Notes under the pieces: model-generated
Seen by the model: only the letters and a program-made list of their open reading frames with translations
What the model was told of the DNA's origin: nothing
Database searches by the model: none
Shown: positions 36,301 to 48,300 of the stretch, in pieces
Numbering within the stretch: the stretch's first letter is position 1
How the letters are laid out: each line of letters opens with the position of its first letter
Assembly: GCA_030847615.1 (NCBI GenBank)
Contig: JAUMIR010000003.1
Location: 33,726,501-33,790,500, forward strand
Direction of reading: 5' to 3'
DNA length: 64,000 nucleotides
Source: Gambelia wislizenii
Lineage: Eukaryota > Chordata > Lepidosauria > Squamata > Crotaphytidae
Program-made: the position numbers and the translations under genes

Positions 36301-39300
36301 TTTAAAGGAGTTATCCAAGATGTGAACCTACTCCCTAAATTGGTTTTGCAGCTTGGATACTTCCTTTGAAGTTTGGACTAAAACAGAGAGTGAATTAATT
36401 GTCCAAATGATATGGAAATCATCAGCCACCACTGGCACTCCCAGGTTGGCTGAAGAATTCTGGGAGTTACAGTCCAAAAAATAACATTTCCAAGCTCTAT
36501 GGAATTCTGGATAACTGCATTGAATGTGGGGGGGGGGAATAGGGATGGAACATTCTGGAATACAGCATGGCTGGCTGGCTAGAAGTCTAAAAGAGAGCAC
36601 CCCACGTTGTATCATTTTATATTGCAGGTCCCATTCATTTATTGTCTCATGTTCCCTTTATACAGCTTAAATGACCAAAACAGCAATAAAGCCAGCTGTT
36701 TTCCTTCTACATGAGGAGATTCCTTTGCTCAATTTCCTTGTGTCTGTGGCTTCTGTGGTTGTTTATGGGTTAAGAACAAAAAAGAAAATAATGCTTAAAA
36801 ATAATACTTGTTAAAATGAGTCTGTGTCAGGTTGCTAGTCATGGCAACAACAGGTCATAAACATGTTTGGAAATTGGCAGCAAAAGTGGCAAAACAGGAT
36901 GGGGAAGAAAAGAATGAGAGGAAATGGTGGCTGTCAGTAACCAACAAATTTATTTTGGTGTACATTTGTTAATTTCCCCATATCAACTTCTGTTTTAAAC
37001 AAATTGACATTATAGTGTCTGTTTCAACAATAAGACCTTTTCTTTTACAGATTCCGATGGGGCAGAAGCAGAGGAACCAAGTGAGTGCTCTGTATTTTAT
37101 TATTCTTTTTTTGTTTTTCTTTGGGGGGGAAGGAACTGTAAGAAGAGGTTTGCAAAAATAGTGAGAAAGGTACATTTGAGTGGCAAATGACTTGAATGGC
37201 CATGCTAAACAGAACGAGACTGAATCAGTATAAAAACAACCAGTGTATGGCCAGTACTGTTCATGCATAAAGTTTCAAAGACTTTGTTGTTGTGTGCCTA
37301 CAAGTTGTTTATGACTTGTGGTGAACCTATCACAGGATTTTCTTGGTGAGGTTTGTTCAGAGGGGGCTTGCCACTCCCCTCCTCTGAGTCTGAGTGTCTT
37401 GCCTAAGGTCACCCAGCAGGTTTCCATGGCCAAATGGGAATTCGAACCCTGGTCTTCAGAGTCCTAGTTCAACACTCAAACCTAGCCTTTAATCAAATGC
37501 TGTTTCCACAATTTAAAGTACAAACCACAGGAAATTGGGGATGGTCTCCAAAGAAGCAAAACACCTCAAACAAGGACCAAAAGAAAATCTGAGTGGGAAA
37601 AAACTAGAAATGATAGTCAACAAAGTGTTAATAGGGCAGAAAGTAACAACATCAGAAGCCTATAGGCAGTACAGTATAAGAATATGTAACAACTTATAAG
37701 GACATATACAGATAAATAACAACTATAAAATTTATTATCAGCAAAGAGTTAAAAAGACTATAAGTGATACCATAAAGGGCATAGGGGATATACAACAACA
37801 GAAGCATACAGTCCATACAGTACTGCAATGTGTAGCTACTTTTAAGCACATATACAGAAAGATAATTACCTTGTAAGAAGAGCCATTAAATTAATGAAAT
37901 AAATTTCTCCGGATCCAATCTACTAATTTTTGTACTGATTTATATGTTGTTTTCAGAGATACCAGGTAGGGTCCCAGCCCTGACATTAGGCAGAGTGAGA
38001 TAGCTACTGGAAGGACCAGCTTTAGGGCATCATGAGAAGAAGTAAATGGTTAGCTACTTAATTTGTTGCTATTGTTTGTTTTGTTTTTTTGCTATGGAAG
38101 GAGAGGAGCATTTTCTTCCTTATCTAAAATTAGAGCTTGGAACATTACTTTAAAAAAGTAATTTGTTCCATTCCTTATTGAAAGCCCTAACATATTAGCA
38201 TTAATCGTCAAAGGACCCCTAGAGAAACATATCGCTTTTCTCATTCTGTTCCTGTTAAGTTACTCTGGGAGTGCAGGGAGCAGTGTTAGTGTTTAGTTTA
38301 TGTATATGAGGTGGTAGTTTGTGCTGGGAGTTTGAAAAGTGTGGTTAACTTCTGTAGCTGCAGAAAAAAAAGACTCAATCAGAGAAAAACAGCGTCAGAT
38401 GAAGGAAAGCTTTTTGTTAGTGGACTCAGTTTTGACACTAATGAACAGTCACTGTAGCAGGTTTTCTCCAAATATAGATAGATATCTGAAGTTGTTGTTG
38501 TAAAAGACAGAGAAGCTCAGAGATTGAGGGGGTTTGGCTTTGTCACCTTTGAAACTATTGATGATGCAAAGGCTGCAATGATGGCTATGAATGGGAAGTC
38601 TGTTGATTGCTGCCAGATCAGAGTTGATCAAGCAGGGAAGTCCTCTGAGAATAGATCCTGTGGGTACAGTGGAGGCTCAGTTGGAGACAGAGGCTTTTTC
38701 CGTAGAGGCAGAAGCCGAGGCCAGGGCTTCTCCAGAGGTGCTGGTGGAGATATGGTGATGGCAGAAGATTTGAATCCAGAAGTGGGGGACACAGTGGATC
38801 CAGAGACTACTGTGGCAGCAGCAGGAGTCAAGGCAGTTATAGTAACAGACCTTCAGGAGGGTCCTACAGAGACAGCTACAACAGTTATGCTGCACACAAT
38901 GAGTAAAAAACTTCCTGGCTCAAGATCATCCTTCCAATGGCTGTATTTATTAATATTTTTGGAGCGTTGCTGAAATCATTCTTGTGTAGTCATCTCCTTT
39001 GTATTCTCACTTTTGTAGTTAAACTCAGTTCTTACCTTGGACTTTTTCAGATGAACCTAAAATCTGGAAGAAGCCATCGGGAGAGGACTGCAGCTGCTCC
39101 GCGGCAGGGGGCAGTTTCTGACACTGCCGTCCCTCTCGCGTTACCCTCTGTGTTCTTTCTGTGATGCATGGAAGGAAAAGTCGCCATTTTTTATTCACGG
39201 AAGTTCTTTGTGAATAAAAAGTGGTGCCTTTTCCTTCCATATGTCATGGAAGGAACACGGAGGGTAACGTGAGAGGGACAGCGGCGTCAGAAACTGCCCC

Positions 39301-42300
39301 CTGCCGCGGAGCAGCTGCGTTCCTCTCCCGACTTCTTCTTCTGGATTTTAGGTTCGTCTGAAAAAGTCCGTTGTCAAAAACACAACCTGACAGCTTCTAA
39401 CATGTGATGATGGTCTGTTCATACTCAATGAAAGTTGGATTTTTCCTCTCAAGTGTTTTTATGTATATGAGGTAGCTGGTGTTATTTTATATTTTGGTGT
39501 ATTTTACATTTTGTTTTGTTTTGTTTTTACTGAGAGGAAGAGTCATGTGCTGCTCTAAGAAGGACAAAACTATGGTAATCAGCAATACGTCCTGCTCTGG
39601 TTTGAGCACTGCTTCATTCTTGCCTCTAATCCAGTTCAGCCAGTAGGCAGGGTGCTGCATGCTTTGCATGGTGTGGGACTCTTGTTTTCCAGTATGCTCC
39701 CTTCCAAATAAATCTAGTCGGCCCTCCACATTCATTGGGGTTAGTGGCACAGCATCCCCACAAAAGTGGAAAAACTACAAATATCTCTAGCCCCAACCAT
39801 ATTTAACACACACAAAAAGTATGATCTGTTGACTCAACCCACTGTGGATGCTTTCAAGGTGGTGGGGTCCTTTGCAAGGTACAAGTGGGCAGCGGGGGGG
39901 GGGGGGGTTGCCACCATCTCCACTGTTGCCCTGCACCATTTTTATTAGGAACTTACAAGTCTTACCACATGTTTGCAGCCTCTCTGAATCTCATGAGGCT
40001 TGCAGTCCCTATTAAAAATGGCATAGGGCAGCAGCAAGAGGTGGCAGCAAATTATCTGTGAATAATCCGCAGAAATTAAGCCTGCAAATGTGGAGGGCCG
40101 ACTGTATAACCTTTTGCAACTGTATATACATAAAGTAACCCCTAACCCACTCCTAATTGTTCAGCATTATGTGCCCCCTGAAAACTTTGAGGTCATCGTG
40201 TAACCTAGCGGTTCCCAAACTTTGGTTCTTCAGGTGTTTTGGACTTCAGCTCGCAGATGCCCAGCCAGCTTGGCCAACAGTCAGGAATTCTGGGAGCTGA
40301 AGTCAAAACATCAGAAGGACCAAAGTTTGAGAACCACTTTTTTTGCCATGCAATGAAAAGGTCCTTGTTAGTTTGCAAAAGCAACTTGTTGCAAGTGCCA
40401 TCATTCATCTAAAACCCTGGAACAATTTCCATTTTCATTAGTTTCAGTTTTTAACTTACTAGTTATTGCTGAAGTGCTTTGTATATTTTCTGTATGGATA
40501 GTAAGCTGAGTGAATGGTGTTTAATATATTGTTAAACCAATCAGTACTGTAGGGGGATGTTATAATACTATAAAAAAAGCACTGAATGTTGCTGGATGGT
40601 ACTTCTTAAACTGGAGTTGTGATACACTTCTAGGGATATCTGATATGACAGCAGAAGAAGGTATGTGTGTGTTTGCACATTTTGCATTTTTAAAAAATAA
40701 TTGAACATTGGAAACTCAGAATTTCCAAAGGTGTGATAGATAACCTTTCTGGGATCCCCCAAAAGGAGAAATGAAATCATAGAAATGCTTGACTGCTGCT
40801 GCTTCAATTGCTTCAACCTGGCTGTGGAGAAGTGTGGGTTGTGTTGGAGTATTTTGGTAAGGTATAAAGAGGTATTGGGAAGGTTTAGAGCAAAGTAGGT
40901 GGAGAAGTAGCAGTTCAGAGGTTGTAGAGGCCAATGACGTTTGTTTAACAAAGTTTCTACATGGTTGGGGATTAACAAAGATCTAGAACAGATATTACAC
41001 TCAATGTTTCCAAAATCAGGACTCATTTTAAACTCCATCCTAGAAAATGGAAGACAAACCTTTCTTATATATGGATATACCACTTTTTTAACCACTGTAT
41101 CCAATTCATCTTTCTCTTCTTTACAGATAAAGTACTTTCCAGAGCATGGAATTGTTATCTAAAATGGCTACCATATTAGCATTAGTCATTACTTTAACAT
41201 TTAAAACATATTAACATTGATATTAGTATAGATTCTGGGGTTAAAACATTAATGACATGTTTTCTTTAATTTTTTAAAAAATAATCCTTTAAAAATAGAG
41301 AAATGGCCTAACCCTTCCAAATGACCCTAAAATGAAATTAATGCTTGGGAGGTAATGAGTAAACATTATGCCACATTAGCATTAACATTAGATCCTGAAA
41401 AAAAATCACTGTTCCATTGCCATTACCCACCTAGTAAATTCAGGAAGTTAATTATATGTTGTAATGAGTAGCTTTTAATCTTGTAATATATTATGAAAGG
41501 TGAACACTGATACTGGGGAAGTAATAGCTTCATTTTTGTTGCAGAAGCTGTTACAATAGGTTGTAAAACTTTGCGTTGAACAGAATTTTGCCTGGAATCT
41601 TGGTAGATGTAGCATGTGCTGTATAATTAATACAAAGCACAAAATGTCAGAATAAACATTAAAGTGAAGAAAGAAAAAGTGCTTGCCCCAGCATGCCATC
41701 TGTATATATCTATGGAAACTATTGATCTGGTTCATGATTAATAATGGCATATAGGAGCAAATTAAATTATTCTTATTTTTTAACAGATGAGAATCTGGAA
41801 AAGAAAGAACCACAGCTGGTTTGTGTTGGATCAGGTACAATACCTTTCTCTTATAATAATGTTTCCTACAGTTATTTCAATCATTTTCATGTGAAACCCC
41901 CCTCCACATATCTTTTTATTCTGATTCAATTTAGAGGTGAACATCCAGCAACACTGTGAACACTGCAAGATCCAGCAAGTAGGTTTTAAAAATTGAGTCA
42001 GGACTTTGTGTTGATTGTTGTTTCATAAAGACAACACTGACAGCATACTAATTTGTTTTTCAATTAAAAAAAAAATTAAAGGAGCAGCGAGAACAAGTGA
42101 TCCCAAGAAGACTTTCTAGAGGACAACTCTGGTAGGTTTGATTCAATATAAGTGACAAATGATGACTGAGAAACATGTGTGGAATGTATACACACATAAT
42201 TGCACATCTCTACATGTAGAGAAGCATGTCTTGGTACAAGAAAAAAGGCAGAAATGCAGAATGGGACATTCTTCCCATGTTCTATGTTTTCAGTTTCATA

Positions 42301-45300
42301 GTTCCCAAGGAGCTTGGGTAGGGATTGAAGGGGATTTTTAAAAACCCTGATAGTAAATTGAACTCAGCAGTTTATTTGTCACAACACCAAGTGGACATTA
42401 GTTTGGAAGCCTAGGGTTCTATACTGAACAAGCACTTTAGACCAACTTTATATAGAATTCTTACAAAACCATGCACTGGGAGCAATCGAGCAATAAGAGG
42501 CTATGTCATACATACAAACTCACCAAGAAGGAACAAACAGTTTTCAAACGACATATGTCACACTTGTTCTTTGTATCTTATTTTGGTATTCTAGCTGTTA
42601 CCTTATCAGTAGAACATGACAAGATGTTTTGGAACATGGTTCAGAATGTTTTGTACATGTTTAAATTAATGTGAAACCACTAGAAGCATTTTCTGTGCCA
42701 AGGCAAACTGTTTTCTTCAACATGGTTCTATTTCATTTAGGTCTTATGATCACTTTCTGACTTTTCTTGTTTAGGAGAACATTAAAGAGGAATATTAAAG
42801 CTAATACATAAACATTAATTTGGAAATCAATTCATTTACTGAATTCATTTTGCAACTTTTATTAAATTAAGTTATTATAATAATACTTAATAGTGCATTA
42901 GTGACATTTTATATTTCCCCCAAAAGTTAGGATTACAGTACTAAAAATGGCCAAAATGGCCCACCTCAAGCAGTAAATTAAAATAAAATGAAACTTATTA
43001 ATGTAATTATAACAGTTTTTTAAAAAGCATTGTTAAAATGAATTTAAGGTAAATTAAAGGTAAAAATTAACTTTTCCCTATAAATTTCCAAGCTTTTTTC
43101 TCTGCCTCATCTGTTAGGAAGGATGCGTACAAGTGGATTAGTAGGGAAGAGGTAAAGATGCGACAGTCTCTTTCATTTTCTTTACCTTTGTAGAAAATGA
43201 AAGCCACTGAAACACCCCAAGGCTTACTGCTTAATACTAAATGCATATTTAGATACATTTATGGGAGACATTGTACATAAGAAACACATTCTAAAAAGTC
43301 TGTACATAGAGACTTGTACTTAGCATAGCGTTAAGCAGACCAAACCAAGCTAACTGAAAGCTGAAACTCAATAATTAGGTTTGCTAAGGATTGCTTTCAA
43401 TACAGTATGACACCAGTTTTAAATTAAGCTGTTATTTTGCCTTGTAAAAATTGTTGACAGGCTACTTTCTTTCTTTGTTTTTAGAAATGCTTTTCTTAAA
43501 TTAAATTTTTACAGGGAAACTTTAAAAACTGAATTAGCTTACTATTGACAGGAAAAACAACTTTAGCAGAGTCAGTGCTCCATTCGCTCACATGTACTTT
43601 GAAGGGTAAGGAAGTGTAGAGAAAAGGGGGAAACTCATATAGAATGTGCTGAAGGGTAATACTTAACGTGTCTCCTATGTAGGTTGAAGCTGGATGGTGA
43701 AGGAGTTTACCAGTGCACGGTCACAGGATTGATCTTTGAAGTAAACAAAGCTGCTGTCATTGAATATTCCCTTTTGTCTTGGACCAAATATGCTGCATAT
43801 ATTAAAGAACCTTGGATTATTGTGGGTCCTATATTTGATGTAAAATGTTCAACACCATCTGTACTTACTTCCATTCAGTTTCCACATACTCTTTGTCTTA
43901 ATGGTAAGGTTAGTTCAACAAACTTAAATACAGTCATATAGTTATGTACTGGGGCACATTTTATGAAAGCACTGATGTTATGGCATTTTTCTGCAGACCA
44001 TTTCTCAGACGTAACCTTCAATGTGTTCCACTTCAAAAATAATGGTCCAGAATTTGAATGTTCTGTTGATCACTCAGCCACACACATCAAATGGAATGTA
44101 AGCTCATTGTCTCCTGTTGGACCAGTAATTGAGAAATATGATCCAGTTTATTACCATGGAGTTGTCATTTTATACAAAGTTGTCAGTAACCTGCCTTCCT
44201 TGGAATTCCGTGTTTATATGGCTAGTAACAACAGCTCAGATATAAAGGTAAGGTCAGGATTTTGCTGTCATCTTTCTTGATAATATAAATATAAAATACA
44301 TTATTTGCACCTACTGTGATATTTCGTTCTATTCCAGCACCCACTAGAGTTTGCAGCTCTTAAACAAACAAATTTAACGTGCAGTTGAGGCATAGTGGCA
44401 GTTTAGATGGTGGAACCTGCACATACCTGTGGGCAGAGCCCACAAAAAACACTATCTAAAGTAGTAAATACGTGGCCCACAGGCTGCAGCCCACACCCAG
44501 TTTTGCAGCGTTGTCACTCAGCACTGCCAGATTTGATGCTGTACCACCAAATTTTAGAAGAGCTATTAAGCAGTCAGTTAGTGTCTGGTTAGTACTTGGA
44601 TGGGATGCCACCAATGAATACCAAGTGCTGTAGGCTATATTTCTGAGGAACAAATTGGCAAACCACTTCTGAGTATTGCTTGCCTAAGAAAACTGAAATT
44701 AATGGGCTTGCTATAAGTCAACGGACAACTTGAAGGCGCGCACACACACACACGGCAAAAATGTAGAGTTAAACATTTCCCTTATTGAAATTAGGGAGCA
44801 TGCACCTTGTTTTAAATTATAATTGTGCTTATAGAACACTCACAGAAGATGGTTGCATTTTTAAACAAGGTACATGCTTCCTGTGCATTTTGTTGCAAAA
44901 GGAAATAACAAGCTTCCCCCATATTTCCCCATTGTGCAACTGAACTTGTGGCACAGCACTGTAGGGTATGTATTGAGATTTCCGCATGCAGAAATTGCTC
45001 GCCTCTCTTTTTAAGCTTTACAATTTCAATACAAGTGTCCCACTATCATTACTATCATTTATGATTGCTGTTAACTCTCTGGAGATTATTAAAATCTAAA
45101 TTACAACATTCCCGCTATCAGAAAGTTGGAGCTAGCCTATATTTTGACATATAAGTAAAGGATGACAGCTCAAATACATGTTATGAGCTAGGCTGTACAT
45201 ATAGATTATGCAATATTTTTTTCTCATTTGATTAATGTGCACGTGCCACACAGATCCTGAGCAGGAAGACTCATTCTCCTTCCCTTTTGCTCTGTATTTC

Positions 45301-48300
45301 TTTTCAAATCTGGCCTGACCTATGGTATTCCTGTGTTGCATTGAAGGTTGCAACATGGACATCCATAGATGTGCAGCCTTTGTGTTCATCGTTCCTGGGT
45401 GGGCAATAAAAAAAACAGCCAGGTTGAGCCTAGTTTTAGTGGCAATGTTGGCAAACTGTGTTTGAACCTACGTGGTCTCTTCTTGCTCCCTGTCTTCCTC
45501 TGAAACAGTTCACCATGATATTATTAATAATCGTGAGTGAGTAGGTCAGCTAGCTAGCAGCAAGACTGATCATTACAGTCATTATCCACTGCCATAAGAA
45601 GTCATGGTTAACAAAGACAGGCACAACAGTTGCATGGGTTAGTATGAGTCTGTCTGTTAAATAACAAGACTGATACAATAAACCATCTTTATTTATATGA
45701 ATTACAGTTCTAATGCTTGTCCCCTTCTATATACTCACACACTGATGCGGTCTTATTTTGCACTGGTCAAAGGCATGGAGCAAATCAGTTTCTGTCAGCT
45801 GTTTCAACACATTTGCCGTTTTCTTCTTTACCATATCAATTGACTCAAAATGTTGTTCCTTTAAGCACCATTTTTATTTATTTATTATTTATTTAGTTAT
45901 TTATACCCCGCTCTTCAGCCACAAGGCTATCAGAGTGGCTTACAAATTGTTTTAAGCAATAGCTATTTACACATCTACACTGCATTAAACAGTTTCCAAT
46001 GTGTGTTAGCTAATTGCCCCCACAAGCTGGGTACTCATTTTACCGACCTACGAAAGGATGGAAGGCTGAGTGAACCTTGGAGCCCGCTGGAATCGAACTT
46101 GCAACGTGGTGACTTGCAGTACTGGCATTTAAGCACTGCACCACCTGGGTTCCTGGGCTCCCCAATTACACTTTAGGGCAGCCTTTCTCAGCCTTTTTAC
46201 CCTGGAGGAACCCTTGAAATAATTTTCAGGTCTCAGGGAAACCCCTACGTAAAAATTATACCTACTGCTTCCCTTTTTAAAAAAATTACAGAAACAGTGA
46301 AAAAAAAATAGATGCTTATTGTATTCCACATTGCTAGCAATACATATTTGATATTTGCAGGTCACTCTTAGTTTAATCACCAGCAACATAGAATCATAGA
46401 ATCATAGAGTTGGAAGAGACCACAAGGACCATCCAGTCCGACCCCCTGCTGTGCAGGAATACACAATCAAATCATTCCAAACAGATGGCCATCCAGCCTC
46501 TGTTTAAAAACCTCCAAAAATGGAGCCTCCATCAAACTCCCCGGCAGTGTATTTTACTGCCAAACAGCTCTTACCATCAGGAAGTTCTTCCTAATGTTTA
46601 GGTGGAATCTCTTTTCCTGTAGTTTGAACCCATTGCTCCATGTCCTAGTCTCTGGAGCAGCAGCAAACAAGAAGACCTTGCTCCATCCTCACTGACTGGC
46701 CCAAAGATTGAGCTCTGACACCCACATTCAGTTACCAGACCAACAGTTTAAGACCCTTTTCTCTATAATGACTCCTTTACATTAATGGCTCTGCCCTCTC
46801 CAAATCTGGTTTAAAAAGAATAAGCCCTAAGTCACTTTTATCAGAGTTCTCCTATCCACAGCTGGTGCCTGAGTAGCTGATTGACCAGAGGGTTACTTGG
46901 ATTACTTGGTCAGTTTCCCCCAATTGGCTAAGAGCTGTACAGCATTGCAATTCTTTTTGCATGGTTCTGAATTAAAAAAAACCAAAAACCCTTCATTTTG
47001 TATTTGTACCTTTAAATAAGTTTTATGCAAACTAGGTCACCTTTTGTTCTCAGTTCTGGGTCCATGGCTGCTTGCAGGAAGCAAACTCAATCACACACAC
47101 TCATTCTTTGCCTCCTCCCTTTGCCAGGCCATGAGGAGCTTCATTAGCATATCTAAAGCAGATCAAAAGCTGGGAAGGAAAGCAAGGTATTTGGCATGTA
47201 AACATCCCCCCATAAGAGGACCCTTTAAGGCTCCATTGGTGTTAAAACACTCACACACACACTAATTCCTCGCCTGGCTTTCTCTGTTGTGGAGGGGAGA
47301 GATAAGCCGTTTCAGCTCACCACTTCTCCATGATTTATTACTATTTTCTCGCGGAACCTCTGGCAATCTGGGGGAACCTTGGGGAACCCCGGTTGAGAAA
47401 TGCTGCTTTAGGTAAAAGAAAAAAGTTGCATGGTGCCAAATCCGGCGAATATGGAGGCTGTTCAAGTGTAGTAATGCGTTTATTGGCCAAAAACTGCTTC
47501 GTAGAAAGTGCTGTGTGAGCAAGTGCATTGTCTTGATGAAGAATGAAGCCATAGTTCCACAGTTCTGGCCTTTTTTTCCTCACTCTTTCTCTCAGCTTTG
47601 TTAAAACTTCGTTATAACAATGCTGGTTCACTGTTCCACCTTTTGGAACCCATTCTGCCAAAATTATGCCCTTGATATTAGCAAAAACAATGAGCATGGC
47701 TCTGAATGTGGACTTGCTTTGATGTGCTTTTTTTATTCTTGGTGATGATGCATTCTTGGTGATAATGCATTCCAGTGCATTGACTGTCATTTTGTCTCAG
47801 GGTCGTACTAGAAGATCCAGTTTTCATCACAAGTGATGATTTTTTGAAAAAAATTGGGCCCGCCTCAAGTTGCTGCAGAATGTCAGCGCAAATTTCCTTG
47901 CAGCACTCTTTTTGCTCTGGTATGAGAACCCTAGGGACCGTCATGGCACAAACTTTTCTCATGTTGAGATCCTCATGCAAAATTTTCCATGCAGTGTCTT
48001 TGTCAATGTTCACAGCTTCAACTATCATTTGGACCCTGAGTCGGCAGTCTCCTTGAACAATCTTGCTGATTTTTTCCTACAATTTCTTTGGGTCTTAATA
48101 ATAAATAATAATAAAGTTATTTATATCCCGCCTCTCTACGAAACGCAATTGGGGCGGCTTACAACATTTAAAATATACATCACAAAACCCTCCACCCCCC
48201 CTTAAAATACAATTATATAATTCAAAAATTAAAACATACTTTAAAAATACTAAAAATATACAATAGACAGTGGCTGTAGCGAGGTTGGGACAATTTAGAT

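Larger units (their letters stand above)
37081..41786 (+). other. Intron 5
   Basis: 4.7 kb. Holds a Sauria-type SINE, the CIRBP-like pseudogene, a foldback MITE and two further MITEs (listed separately). No extra exon keeping phase is seen. Confidence 0.7.
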
